Program-made: the position numbers and the translations under genes | The notes under the pieces: generated by a model | The model's database searches: none | What the model was told of the DNA's origin: nothing | What the model saw: only the letters and a program-made list of their open reading frames with translations | NCBI GenBank assembly: GCA_002842095.1 | Contig: PHCB01000001.1 | Coordinates: 248,001-312,000 of the forward strand | Direction: 5' to 3' | Source of the DNA: a candidate division BRC1 bacterium HGW-BRC1-1 | GTDB lineage: Bacteria > Sumerlaeota > Sumerlaeia > Sumerlaeales > Sumerlaeaceae | DNA: 64,000 nucleotides | In this document: piece by piece, positions 20,521-29,977 of the stretch | How positions within the stretch are numbered: position 1 is the first letter of the stretch | Layout: each line of letters opens with the position of its first letter

Positions 20521-20872
20521 ACCCTTCCTCCTTGGTTTTCACGTGGGACCGCTGACTTTTTCACTCCTCACATCTGCATGGGTCGTGCTGACGCAATGTT
20601 CAAGTGAACTTTAGGGGTGAGGGTGCCGTTCGGGGCGAAACTGCCCGTGCGGGAGGCTCTTCAGCCCGTTCTCACTCTGACTTCGTCGTTCAGCCGCACT
20701 TGCCCCCTTTTCGATTGTCACGGCTCGCATAAGGTCGAAGGCCATTACACCCATGGTCGTTTGCATCATCACGCGTTCCATGCCTCGGTTGATTGCTCAC
20801 GAGCACCCGCGACACCCCGTCACCTTTTGCCTTGAATCATTCCACCGGCGGGTGTCATAGCTTCTGCCCACC

Positions 20873-21916
20873 GTGACAACTGCGATCACCATCCTGCTGC
20901 TAATCTTCTGGGGCGTTGCCCTTTGGGCGACGCGCTTTATTAAAAACAAAAGGCTGCAGGAAATCACCGAGGCTTATCTTTACCTGTCCCCCGCGGCCGT
21001 GCTGCTCGCTGTCTTCTGGTTCATCCCCGTCATTTTTTCGATCATCGTCTCCTTCACCGATTGGAGCCAACTGGGCGACTCCCTCAGCACCGTCGACTGG
21101 GTTGGCGCAAAAAATTATGTCCGGGCTGTGCAGGACGACGACTTCATGGTCGTCCTCTACAACACCATTAATTACGTGGTGTACAGCGTACCCCTCACGG
21201 TGGCCGTGGCGCTCTTCGTGGCCATGCTGATGAACGCCAAGCTGCGCGCCAAGGGCGCGTTTCGCACGATATATTTCCTCCCCTATATCACCACCTGGGT
21301 GGCCATCTCCATCGTCTTCAAGTACGTCTTCAACGAGCACTTTGGTCTGGCCAACTACTACCTCGAACGCATGGGCATCCCCGCCCTGGGTTGGCTCAGC
21401 GAAAGCCGCGGCATCATCGAATTGCTCCTGCGCGATGGCCTTGGCGTTCCCCTGCCCCAGCACATGCACCCGCTGCTCGCGGGCCCCTCGCTGGCCATGT
21501 TCACCATCATCATCACCAGCGTCTGGCGCGACACCGGATATTTCATGGTTATCTTTCTGGCCGGACTACAGAACATCGACCGCAGCTATTACGAGGCCGC
21601 CGAGATCGACGGTGCTTCTATCCGCCAGCAATTCCGCCATGTGACCTGGCCGCTGCTCTCCCCCACCACGTTCTTTGTCCTCATCATTTCCATGATCACC
21701 GCCTTCAAGGTCTTCGTGCCCATGTTCATCATGACCCCCACCGGAGGCCCGGCGCGCACCACCGAGACTCTTGTCTTCTTCCTCTACAAGATCGGCTTCA
21801 TGGGCTACCGCGAATTGGGTTACGCCGCCGCCATCGCGTACATCCTTTTTGCCATCATCCTCGTCCTAACACTGGTGCAAAACCGCATCATCGGCAAAAA
21901 GGTCCATTACGACTGA
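20873..21916 (+). CDS. Sugar ABC transporter permease (MalF/UgpA type)
   Basis: Six or more TMs; EAA loop YYEAAEIDGASIRQQFRHVTWPLLSPT. GTG start. Confidence 0.93.
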   Translation: MTTAITILLLIFWGVALWATRFIKNKRLQEITEAYLYLSPAAVLLAVFWFIPVIFSIIVSFTDWSQLGDSLSTVDWVGAKNYVRAVQDDDFMVVLYNTINYVVYSVPLTVAVALFVAMLMNAKLRAKGAFRTIYFLPYITTWVAISIVFKYVFNEHFGLANYYLERMGIPALGWLSESRGIIELLLRDGLGVPLPQHMHPLLAGPSLAMFTIIITSVWRDTGYFMVIFLAGLQNIDRSYYEAAEIDGASIRQQFRHVTWPLLSPTTFFVLIISMITAFKVFVPMFIMTPTGGPARTTETLVFFLYKIGFMGYRELGYAAAIAYILFAIILVLTLVQNRIIGKKVHYD

Positions 21917-21990
21917 TCCCGGTCTCTTCCGGTCGGCCGTCCTTCCGTTCACCCCTCGCCGTTTGCCATGAATAGTAATGTGCGCAGCGC

Positions 21991-22012
21991 TATATCCATT
22001 AATCCGGATATA
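21991..22012. promoter_or_regulatory. Perfect 7-bp inverted repeat TATATCC-N8-GGATATA overlapping the ArsR-methyltransferase start codon
   Basis: Direct reading; right arm ends on the A of the ATG at 22012. Confidence 0.6.
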
Positions 22013-22995
22013 TGAATCTTAACCTGACATCACTCGCCAACCTATTCCGCGCCATGGGCGACCCCCTGCGGTTGCGGATCCTCCACCTGCTGTGCGTGGA
22101 GGAACTGACCGTGGGCGAGCTGGTTCGGGTTCTCGCGCTCCCCCAAAGCACCGTCAGCCGCCACCTGAAGATGCTGCGCGAAGAGGGCCTGTTGACCGAC
22201 CGCCCCGAGGGGAACGCCACATTTTACCGCGCCGCTCTGCAAGCCGATCCCGACACGGGCGAGGCGTCCGTGCGCGAAGCCCTGCAAACGCAGATGGACC
22301 GCGACTCCCTCCCCCCCGCAGACCTTTCTGGTTTGGAGCGTGTGTTGCTGATGCGGGACACCGAGCGCGAAGGTTTTTTCGATCGCATCGGGTTGCACTG
22401 GGACACCCTGCGCGAGGACTGCTTCGGCGCATCGTTCCATCTGGAAGCCTTTTTGCACCTCCTGCCCGCGTCGTGGCATGTGGCAGATCTTGGCACCGGC
22501 ACCGGTTATCTGCTGCCGGTTCTGGCGCGGCGCTTTGCCCGCGTGACCGCCGTGGACGACAGCGCTCCGATGCTCGACCTCGCACGTCACCGACTCGAAA
22601 CCGAAGCGCCTGAAACCGCCGGGAAGATCATCCTGCGCCACGGAAATCTCGAACAGCTTCCCCTGGATTCCAACGACACCGACCTCGCCGTGGCCTTGCT
22701 CATGCTGCACCATCTGCCGGACATCCACACCGCACTGCGCGAGGTTCACCGCGTGTTGCGCCCCGGCGGCCGGTTGCTCGTGGTGGAGCTTCACCCCTAT
22801 AACAACGAGCCGTTCCGCCTGCGCATGGCCGACCGTCGCCCGGGCCTTGACCCTCGCGATTTACGCTCCGCCCTCGCCGAGGCCGGACTGACTGTAACAT
22901 CGGAATGGGACGTTCCAGCCCCCTCGCGCCCCGAGCATGATCTGGCCCCACTGCCCCGCCTTTACGGCATGCTGGCCGAGCGCACGACACCATAG
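22012..22995 (+). CDS. ArsR-family HTH fused to SAM-dependent methyltransferase
   Basis: MGDPLRLRILHLLCVEELTVGELVRVLALPQSTVSRHLKMLREEGLL (ArsR) followed by VADLGTGTGYLLPVLARRFARVTAVDDSAPML...HHLPDIHTALREVHRVLRPGGRLLVVEL. Confidence 0.95.
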   Translation: MNLNLTSLANLFRAMGDPLRLRILHLLCVEELTVGELVRVLALPQSTVSRHLKMLREEGLLTDRPEGNATFYRAALQADPDTGEASVREALQTQMDRDSLPPADLSGLERVLLMRDTEREGFFDRIGLHWDTLREDCFGASFHLEAFLHLLPASWHVADLGTGTGYLLPVLARRFARVTAVDDSAPMLDLARHRLETEAPETAGKIILRHGNLEQLPLDSNDTDLAVALLMLHHLPDIHTALREVHRVLRPGGRLLVVELHPYNNEPFRLRMADRRPGLDPRDLRSALAEAGLTVTSEWDVPAPSRPEHDLAPLPRLYGMLAERTTP

Positions 22996-23097
22996 AACAC
23001 CAAGTTTCGCCAGGGTGCCCTGACCACAGGAAACCCCGGCAGGCTCATGGAAGCGGTTCTCCGCCCCCTGCGCCACCACATGAAGGAGACGGAATAA

Positions 23098-24528
23098 ATG
23101 AGCAACGCTACCGAAGTTGATTACCTCGTAAAAGACATCTCGCTGGCCCCCTGGGGTCGCGATGAAATTCGCATGGCCGAACACGAAATGCCAGGCCTGA
23201 TGGCCGTGCGCAAAGAATACGGAGCCAGCAAGCCCCTCGCCGGGTCGCGCATCACCGGCTCGCTGCACATGACCATCCAGACCGCTGTCCTCATCGAGAC
23301 CCTCGTGGCTCTCGGGGCCGACGTGCGCTGGGCAAGCTGCAACATTTACAGCACGCAGGATCACGCGGCGGCAGCCATCGCCGAGTCGGGCGTTCCCGTG
23401 TATGCCTTTAAGGGCGAAACCCTTGAAGAGTACTGGAACTTCACCAAGAAGGCCCTTGCCTTCCCCGACGGCCCCACCTGCATCGTGGACGACGGCGGCG
23501 ACGCCACGCTGCTCATCCACCGTGGTGCCGACCGCGAACTTGAGTTCGAGAAGACCGGCAAGAAACCCGCCATCTGCACGGACAACGAAGAGATCGAAGT
23601 TATCGACCGTCTGCTCAACGCAACCCTCGACGAGAACCCGTCGATGTGGCGCACCATGGCCGCCGGCGTGGTGGGCGTGAGCGAAGAGACCACCACGGGC
23701 GTGCATCGCCTTTACGAAATGGCCACGGCCGGAACCCTCCGCTTCCCCGCCATCAACGTGAACGACAGCGTGACCAAGAGCAAGTTCGACAACGTTTACG
23801 GTTGCCGCGAAAGCATCATCGACGGCATCAAGCGCGCCACCGACGTGATGATCGCCGGCAAGAAATGCGTCGTGCTGGGCTACGGCGACGTGGGCAAAGG
23901 TTGCTCACAAGCCTTCCACGGCATGGGTGCTCGCGTGTACGTGACGGAGATCGATCCGATCTGCGCCCTTCAGGCCTGCATGGCCGGCCACGAAGTGGTG
24001 ACCATGGACGAAGCCTGCAAGTGGGGCGACATTTTCGTGACCACCACCGGCAACGTGGACGTGATCACCCGCGGCCACATGGACCAGATGAAGCACGAAG
24101 CCATCGTCTGCAACATCGGCCACTTCGACTCGGAAATCCAGGTCGGCTCGGTTTACAACGATCCCAAGCTGAAGGTCCACGAGATCAAGCCCCAGGTGGA
24201 TCAGATCGAATGGCCCAACGGCAAGCGCCTCACCATCCTCGCCAAGGGCCGCCTCGTGAACCTCGGCTGCGCCACCGGTCACCCGAGCTTCGTCATGAGC
24301 AACAGCTTCACGAACCAGACCATCGCTCAAATCGAACTCTGGACCGAGCGCAAAAATGGCAAGTACGAGAACAAGGTTTATGTGCTGCCGAAGGAGCTCG
24401 ACGAGAAGGTGGCCCGCCTGCACCTCGACCAACTGGGCGCGAAACTCACCGTCATGGAGCCCAAGCAGGCGGAGTATATCGGCGTGCCGGTGAACGGCCC
24501 CTACAAGGCCGACCACTACCGCTACTAA
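23098..24528 (+). CDS. ahcY: Adenosylhomocysteinase
   Basis: [79 protein letters not shown]-terminal KADHYRY. Confidence 0.99.
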   Translation: MSNATEVDYLVKDISLAPWGRDEIRMAEHEMPGLMAVRKEYGASKPLAGSRITGSLHMTIQTAVLIETLVALGADVRWASCNIYSTQDHAAAAIAESGVPVYAFKGETLEEYWNFTKKALAFPDGPTCIVDDGGDATLLIHRGADRELEFEKTGKKPAICTDNEEIEVIDRLLNATLDENPSMWRTMAAGVVGVSEETTTGVHRLYEMATAGTLRFPAINVNDSVTKSKFDNVYGCRESIIDGIKRATDVMIAGKKCVVLGYGDVGKGCSQAFHGMGARVYVTEIDPICALQACMAGHEVVTMDEACKWGDIFVTTTGNVDVITRGHMDQMKHEAIVCNIGHFDSEIQVGSVYNDPKLKVHEIKPQVDQIEWPNGKRLTILAKGRLVNLGCATGHPSFVMSNSFTNQTIAQIELWTERKNGKYENKVYVLPKELDEKVARLHLDQLGAKLTVMEPKQAEYIGVPVNGPYKADHYRY

Positions 24529-24546
24529 TCCAAACCAACGCATCGT

Positions 24547-24597
24547 GCGGAAGCGGGCGGTCGGAGAATCCTCCGGCCGTCTTCTTCCGCTTTTTTT
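24547..24597 (+). terminator. Rho-independent terminator downstream of ahcY
   Basis: GCGGAAG-cg-GGCGGTCGGAG-aat-CCTCCGGCCGTC-tt-CTTCCGC followed by TTTTTTT. Confidence 0.9.
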
Positions 24598-25228
24598 ATT
24601 TGAAGCACAGCGACCGCGCCCACGCTGGCGGGAAATTTCCCATCACCAGTCGCGCCTGCACCTGATGCCCGGTCACCAACGCGCTGATAATTGCCTCAAC
24701 CGCATCCAACCGTGCGCGTTCCGCTGAGGAAACAAACGGACGCTTCAGTGAGCGAATGGCCGCATACTCAAAAAAGTTAAGCGTGCCCCCCGTTTCCAAG
24801 CGCCCCCGCAGTGAACCGAAAATCTGCTCCACCTGTGACGGCGGGAAATTATTGAACGGAATCCCACAAACCACATGGGCGAAGCGGCGCTCGGAAGGAA
24901 GGTCCTCCACGGCCCCGTGATGAATCGTGACGCGGTCGCGATAAGTCGCGTAAGGCTTGGAGTTCTGAAACAGTTTCTCCAGATGGTCGCAAAAGTCTGC
25001 GTTAATTTCACAGAGCGTGAGGCGGTCACCGTCACGCAGATGAGGGAGTATGCCGATGGTCAGCGCGCCCGTGCCCGGCCCGGCTTCTAAAAATTCAACC
25101 GGCTCCTCCCCGCGTTGACAAAGCGGGGCGGCCAGGGCTCGCCCCAGCGCAGCACTGCTGGGAGCCACGGCCCCCGTGGTGTGAAAAGCTTTCAAGGTTT
25201 GTCGAAAAAAAGGAAGGAATGCGGACAT
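24596..25228 (-). CDS. Phospholipid N-methyltransferase-like / rRNA adenine methyltransferase-fold SAM methyltransferase
   Basis: FLEAGPGTGALTIGILPHLRDGDRLTLCEIN, VVCGIPFNNFPPSQVEQIF. ATG at 25228. Confidence 0.7.
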   Translation of the reverse strand: MSAFLPFFRQTLKAFHTTGAVAPSSAALGRALAAPLCQRGEEPVEFLEAGPGTGALTIGILPHLRDGDRLTLCEINADFCDHLEKLFQNSKPYATYRDRVTIHHGAVEDLPSERRFAHVVCGIPFNNFPPSQVEQIFGSLRGRLETGGTLNFFEYAAIRSLKRPFVSSAERARLDAVEAIISALVTGHQVQARLVMGNFPPAWARSLCFK

Positions 25229-25284
25229 GGCGCTGATTACCAACCCACCGAAGTTACGCATTCAAGACTCGATTAACAAAAAAA

Positions 25285-25319
25285 GGCGGGACAGAGGTCC
25301 ACAAGCACCTCGTCCCGCC
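25285..25319. terminator. Strong hairpin with flanking A-tract (minus-strand terminator)
   Basis: GGCGGGACAGAGGT / ACCTCGTCCCGCC stem with AAAAAAA on the left, which is a T-run on the minus strand. Confidence 0.8.
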
Positions 25320-25341
25320 CATAAAACTGCAATGCGCTTAA

Positions 25342-26136
25342 CTATTTAAGATAGGCGTTCAGGAAGGCCAACCCGCGCGCCGCAGCGTCACGACTGGTGC
25401 GAGTGCTGAACGTATGTTTTTCACCCGCATAAACGATGATGCGGTTGGGAACGCCCTTCCGCGACAGCAAACTATTGAGGCGGTAAGCTGCGTCGACGGG
25501 GACATATTCGTCGCATTGACCATGAAGGATCAACGTGGGAGGCATGTTCCCAGCGTATTTTTCGAAGGGAACAGGCAACGCCCCGAAGGCATCGATCACC
25601 ACATCCACGCGGGCATCCAGGGCAGAAGTCGCGAGACCCACCGAGGACCCTAACGAGAATCCTGTGATGCCGATGCGCGTAGGATCTACACCCGGCTGCT
25701 GCTGCACCCAACTGATGCCGGCGCGCGCCGTGCGCACCCATGCGTGGAAATTTTCTTCCTTAACAGAGTCAATATTGTCATCCGTCAGGCGCCCGCCCGG
25801 CCCATCAAAGTAGTAAATGATGAATGGCGCATAACCGTTTGCCGCCAATTGCGAGGCCGCCATACGCATCTGAGTACCGTACTTCGTCATGCCATCCATG
25901 CCATAGAGCATAACAATCGCAGGACTGAGGCACCTTGAGTTGGAAGCAAAACTTTCGACGCGAACGCAATGTCCATCAACCTGAAACGCGCTCATGCGTC
26001 CCGAGGGAGCTCCGAAAAGTCCCGAAAATCCTTGTGCCGATGCCGGCATCACCATCCCCCAAGATAGAACCGCAGCCAGTGCAACCCGTGCAACCATGCG
26101 CGTCATGATTGAGCCTCTCATTCCAATGTCCTCCAA
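25342..26136 (-). CDS. Secreted dienelactone hydrolase-like alpha/beta hydrolase
   Basis: Signal peptide; PAIVMLYGMDGMTKYG, IGITGFSLGSSVGLATS nucleophile elbow, LILHGQCDEYVPVDAAYRL, EKHTF. Confidence 0.85.
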   Translation of the reverse strand: MEDIGMRGSIMTRMVARVALAAVLSWGMVMPASAQGFSGLFGAPSGRMSAFQVDGHCVRVESFASNSRCLSPAIVMLYGMDGMTKYGTQMRMAASQLAANGYAPFIIYYFDGPGGRLTDDNIDSVKEENFHAWVRTARAGISWVQQQPGVDPTRIGITGFSLGSSVGLATSALDARVDVVIDAFGALPVPFEKYAGNMPPTLILHGQCDEYVPVDAAYRLNSLLSRKGVPNRIIVYAGEKHTFSTRTSRDAAARGLAFLNAYLK

Positions 26137-26362
26137 GACTTATAGATGTTGATCCTTTTCCATTGGACTATGGGAAAAGAGGAATGACAAGTCCCGAACA
26201 CACTCTTTTTTGAAAAAAGTGACTCGGACCTTGAGGGAATTGAGTTCCCTTTTATCTCACGAACCTGCCATCCGTCTCTGGCTTTCGGGGCTATGCAACC
26301 TTGACAACCCCCTGCTCCAGCGGGGGTGATGGCGTTCCATCGGTCTAGGAAAGGTGAACTTC

Positions 26363-27466
26363 ATGAAACGAGTTGCAGTCATCATGGCTGGCGGTGCCGG
26401 AGAACGATTCTGGCCCCTGAGCCGCCAACGCTATCCCAAGCAGTTGCTGAAGATAGCCGGAAACCGCAGCATGCTGACCGAGGCCGCCCGGCGCGTGGAG
26501 GGTCTCGTGAATCGGGAAGACATCTTTGTCGTAACGGGAAATCTGCTGCGCGATGCCATCATTGCGGAAACTTCGGGGATTCCCGCCGAGAACATCATCG
26601 GCGAACCGGAAGGCAAAAACACCGCCGCCTGCCTCACCCTGGCCTGCGCTTTCCTCTCCCAACGCTACGAATCAGAACCCGACGTTTGCATGATCGTGCT
26701 GACCGCGGACCACTTCATCCGCGACGTGGACTCCTTCACGCGCGACGCAACCCGACTGTTCGAATGCGCCGAAAACCACGATGTGCTGGCGACCTTCGGC
26801 ATCACACCCACCCGCCCCGAAACCGGTTACGGTTATATTGAAACCGGCAAAACGATCATCGACCACCCGCAGGTGATGAGGGTCGCCTCGTTCCGCGAAA
26901 AGCCCAACCTCGAAACCGCCATCGAGTTTCAACGGGGCGGCAATTTCCTGTGGAATTCGGGCATGTTCGTTTGGCGCAACTCCGTACTTCGCGCAGCCTT
27001 CAAGCAGCATCTGCCCGATATGGAAGCGCAGATTCCCGCCCTCACCGCTGCGTACAAATTACCTTCTCCCGATGAAGCCCTGGCTGAAGCCTTCGCACCG
27101 TTGCAAAAAATCTCCATCGACGTTGGCATCATGGAGCGCACCCACAACGCCGTGGTGCTGCGGGCCAGCTTCGACTGGGACGATGTGGGAACGTGGGCCT
27201 CGCTCGGCCGCCTGCTGTCTTCCGACATCGAGAACAACGTTCAGTTTGGAAACGCCGCTCTGGTCGAGTGCTCGAACTGCATCGTGTACAATGCAGACTC
27301 CACCCAACAGGAAACACATCTGCCACTGGTGGTTGGGTTTGGCCTGGAAGACCTGGTTGTGGTGCAGATGCACGACGCCGTGTTGGTGATGCCCCGCGAC
27401 CGCGTGCAACGCGTGAAAGACATCGTGGCGCATTTGCGCGATTCCGGCCGCGAGGAGTATCTGTGA
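26363..27466 (+). CDS. manC: Mannose-1-phosphate guanylyltransferase
   Basis: VIMAGGAGERFWPLSRQRYPKQLLKI, FREKPNLETAIEF, LWNSGMFVWR, FDWDDVGTWASL. Confidence 0.95.
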   Translation: MKRVAVIMAGGAGERFWPLSRQRYPKQLLKIAGNRSMLTEAARRVEGLVNREDIFVVTGNLLRDAIIAETSGIPAENIIGEPEGKNTAACLTLACAFLSQRYESEPDVCMIVLTADHFIRDVDSFTRDATRLFECAENHDVLATFGITPTRPETGYGYIETGKTIIDHPQVMRVASFREKPNLETAIEFQRGGNFLWNSGMFVWRNSVLRAAFKQHLPDMEAQIPALTAAYKLPSPDEALAEAFAPLQKISIDVGIMERTHNAVVLRASFDWDDVGTWASLGRLLSSDIENNVQFGNAALVECSNCIVYNADSTQQETHLPLVVGFGLEDLVVVQMHDAVLVMPRDRVQRVKDIVAHLRDSGREEYL

Positions 27467-28149
27467 CCACCAAAGCACCGCTGTTCTGCGGAATCAAACT
27501 CGTGGCCTTCGACCTCGATGGCACGCTTGTGGATGCCTTCGGCGACATTACCGCAGCAGCCAACGTGTTGATGGAACACCTGAAACGCCCCACCCTCACC
27601 GTGGAAGAGGTAAAGCTGCACGTGGGCCACGGCGTGAATGAACTGTTGGCCGGAATTCTCGGAACCCGCGATGCCGAATTGATGGATATCGGCATGGAAA
27701 TCTTCACCGAATACTACACCAATAACGCCACCACCCACGCCACGGTTTACGACGGCGTGCGCGAAACGCTGGAGGAGTTGCGTAACCGCGGCTTACGCAC
27801 CGCAGTTGCCTCAAACAAACCCCACGTCCTCACGCAGCGCGTTGTAGAACAGGTTGGACTGGCGCCGTTCTTCGATGACATCTTCGGCCAATCTGACCAG
27901 TTCCCGCGCAAGCCCGCGCCCGACCTTCTGATTCACCTGATGAAAAACGCGGATGCTAACCCCGAAACAACGCTCTATGTTGGCGACAGTTCCACCGACG
28001 TGGCCTTCGCCCTTGCCGCCGGTGTGGCCTGTGTGGTGGTAGCCCAGGGCACCGATACCCGCGCCCAACTGGAAGCGACCAAGGCCGCGACGGTGTTGGA
28101 TAACATGCTGGAACTGATCCCGCTGCTCATGGATCACAGCCACCAGTAG
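27463..28149 (+). CDS. gph: HAD-family phosphoglycolate phosphatase-like hydrolase
   Basis: VAFDLDGTLVDAFG, KPAPDLLIHLMK, YVGDSSTDVAFALAAG; GTG start overlaps the manC stop. Confidence 0.88.
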   Translation: MTTKAPLFCGIKLVAFDLDGTLVDAFGDITAAANVLMEHLKRPTLTVEEVKLHVGHGVNELLAGILGTRDAELMDIGMEIFTEYYTNNATTHATVYDGVRETLEELRNRGLRTAVASNKPHVLTQRVVEQVGLAPFFDDIFGQSDQFPRKPAPDLLIHLMKNADANPETTLYVGDSSTDVAFALAAGVACVVVAQGTDTRAQLEATKAATVLDNMLELIPLLMDHSHQ

Positions 28150-28162
28150 CGATTTGCGCGGC

Positions 28163-28936
28163 TCAGCCGCCGACTATCTTCAACACCTCATCATGCAGCA
28201 GCCCGTTGCTGCCGATGGAGTCTTTGCCGTAAATCCCCGTGTTGCCTTCGTAGTCCGTAAGGCGACCACCGGCTTCCTCAAGAATCGGCTGCAGGGCGGC
28301 GATATCCCAGGGTGACATGACAGCGTCGAGCATGACGTCCGCCCGACCGGTGGCCACCATCATATAGCCAAAGCAGTCGCCCCAGGTGCGCACAAGCGCC
28401 ACACGGCGGCAGAGGGCATCCCACCCGGCCCCTTTATTATGCTCGTAATGGTGCATGATGTCGCTGGTGCAGACGGTTGCGTCTTCGAGCTTCGACTTGG
28501 TGCTGACAGCCGCCCGGCGTCCGTTCCAGAAGCAACCCTGACCCTTCACCGCCACAATCAGCTCGTTCAAGGGAGGCACATAAATCGCCCCGCCCATCAT
28601 TTCGCCGTCCTTCTCCACACCGATCATCACACCATAAAGCGGCACACCGTGGATGAACGAGCGCGTTCCGTCGATGGGATCCAGAATCCACCGCCGTCCG
28701 CTGCTGCCCTCTTTCGTACCAAACTCCTCGCCCACGATGCCGTCATCGGGGAAACGCCGGCCGATCTCCGCCCGCAACCATTCTTCCGTGGTGCGGTCGG
28801 CGATGGTCACAGGAGAGTTATCGGATTTACTGATGATCTCCAGTTGCGTGTTGAAGTACTGTAACGTGATGGCTCCGGCGCGACGCGCCAGATCAGATAA
28901 CAATTCGATGGTTACCATTTCAGCGAAACCTTTCAT
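28163..28936 (-). CDS. Inositol monophosphatase family protein (histidinol-phosphatase-like)
   Basis: GIVGEEFGTKEGSSGRRWILDPIDGTRSFIHGVPLYG, MSPWDIAALQPILEEAGG. Confidence 0.92.
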   Translation of the reverse strand: MKGFAEMVTIELLSDLARRAGAITLQYFNTQLEIISKSDNSPVTIADRTTEEWLRAEIGRRFPDDGIVGEEFGTKEGSSGRRWILDPIDGTRSFIHGVPLYGVMIGVEKDGEMMGGAIYVPPLNELIVAVKGQGCFWNGRRAAVSTKSKLEDATVCTSDIMHHYEHNKGAGWDALCRRVALVRTWGDCFGYMMVATGRADVMLDAVMSPWDIAALQPILEEAGGRLTDYEGNTGIYGKDSIGSNGLLHDEVLKIVGG

Positions 28937-28965
28937 CCTGTTAGTCAGACAGAGAGCTTTACCAT

Positions 28966-29850
28966 TCAGTTCGAACCCGCCTGCATCAAGCCCAACCGCT
29001 CAAGTTCCTTTTTCAGCCGGGGCGCGTTACCCTCGCTTAGCGGGGTCATGGGCAAACGGATTTCGCCATCGATGAGTCCCATCATCGCCAGCGCGGCCTT
29101 CACGGGAATCGGGTTTGTCTCGCAGAAGAGCAGGTCAACCAGCGGGAAGGTTTCGTAGTGAAGTTCGCGGGCAAGTTCCCAATCGCCCGACACCGCCGCG
29201 TCGAACATCCGCGAGCAATATGAGGGGGCCACATTCGCCAGCACACTGATGGCTCCCACCGCTCCCAACGCGATAAGCGGGAGAGTCAGGTTGTCGTTGC
29301 CCGAAAGAATCGGAAGGTCGCTCAACAGCCGCAACTGGGAGACATAATCCATGGAGCCGCCCGCTTCTTTGATGGCCGCAATGTTCGGGTGCTCGGCCAG
29401 CCGCGCCACCGTGGCGGGCGTAATGTTCACGCCGGTGCGTGCTGGTACGTTATACAAAACCTGGGGTATATCAACCGCGTCAGCCACCGCGCTATAGTGA
29501 GCAAACAAGCCGTCCTGCGTGGGCTTGTTATAGTATGGCGTAATGAGCAGGGCCGCATCAGCGCCCGAGTCGCGCGCCGCCTTCGTGAGGCGGATCGCCT
29601 CGCGGGTCGAGTTGCTGCCCGTGCCGGCAATCACGGGCACGCGACCCGCCGAAACTTTCACGGCCAGCTCAATCACCCGCTCATGCTCCTCGTGAGAAAG
29701 CGTGGCGCTCTCGCCGGTCGTTCCACACGGGATAATGCCGGTGGTGCCGTTGGTGATCTGATACTCAATCAGGCGCGCAAAGGCTGCCTCATCCAATTCT
29801 CCCCCACGAAACGGCGTAACCACCGCACACATGGAACCGCTGAAAATCAT
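28966..29850 (-). CDS. dapA: 4-hydroxy-tetrahydrodipicolinate synthase
   Basis: GTTGESATLSHEEHERVIE, LLITPYYNKPTQDGLFAHY, LYNVPARTGVNI, AIKEAGGSMDYV. Confidence 0.97.
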   Translation of the reverse strand: MIFSGSMCAVVTPFRGGELDEAAFARLIEYQITNGTTGIIPCGTTGESATLSHEEHERVIELAVKVSAGRVPVIAGTGSNSTREAIRLTKAARDSGADAALLITPYYNKPTQDGLFAHYSAVADAVDIPQVLYNVPARTGVNITPATVARLAEHPNIAAIKEAGGSMDYVSQLRLLSDLPILSGNDNLTLPLIALGAVGAISVLANVAPSYCSRMFDAAVSGDWELARELHYETFPLVDLLFCETNPIPVKAALAMMGLIDGEIRLPMTPLSEGNAPRLKKELERLGLMQAGSN

Positions 29851-29977
29851 TCTATATCCTCGGACACTTTATCTCAGAGCGTCTGGGTCGAGCGCTCGAT
29901 CTTACAACCCTGTTGTGAGCCGCGCCAAACAACGCGGGCCACGGCTTGCTCTTACGTTGGGGCCGATGAAAAGTTCA

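Larger units (their letters stand above)
18311..20555. mobile_element. Putative AT-rich acquired cassette bounded by an imperfect inverted repeat (TCAGCAGTCCCAC / GTGGGACCGCTGA)
   Basis: 12 of 13 positions match as inverted repeat at 18311-18323 and 20543-20555; the enclosed DNA is visibly AT-richer than both flanks. No transposase seen inside. Confidence 0.45.

Noticed and set aside
22996-23097. Possible SAH or SAM riboswitch in the ahcY leader
   Set aside because: The 102-nt gap lacks the conserved SAH-riboswitch core I know; regulation by the ArsR fusion is the simpler explanation. An Infernal/Rfam scan would settle it.
26320-26350. GGGGGTGATGGCGTTCC resembling the 5' half of a fluoride (crcB) riboswitch
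   Set aside because: The second conserved segment (CTGATGrCnCCTAC) and pseudoknot partners are absent, and the downstream gene is manC.
29888-29899. Palindrome TCGAGCGCTCGA between truA and dapA
   Set aside because: Short palindrome with no clear regulatory context; not distinguishable from chance at this GC content.
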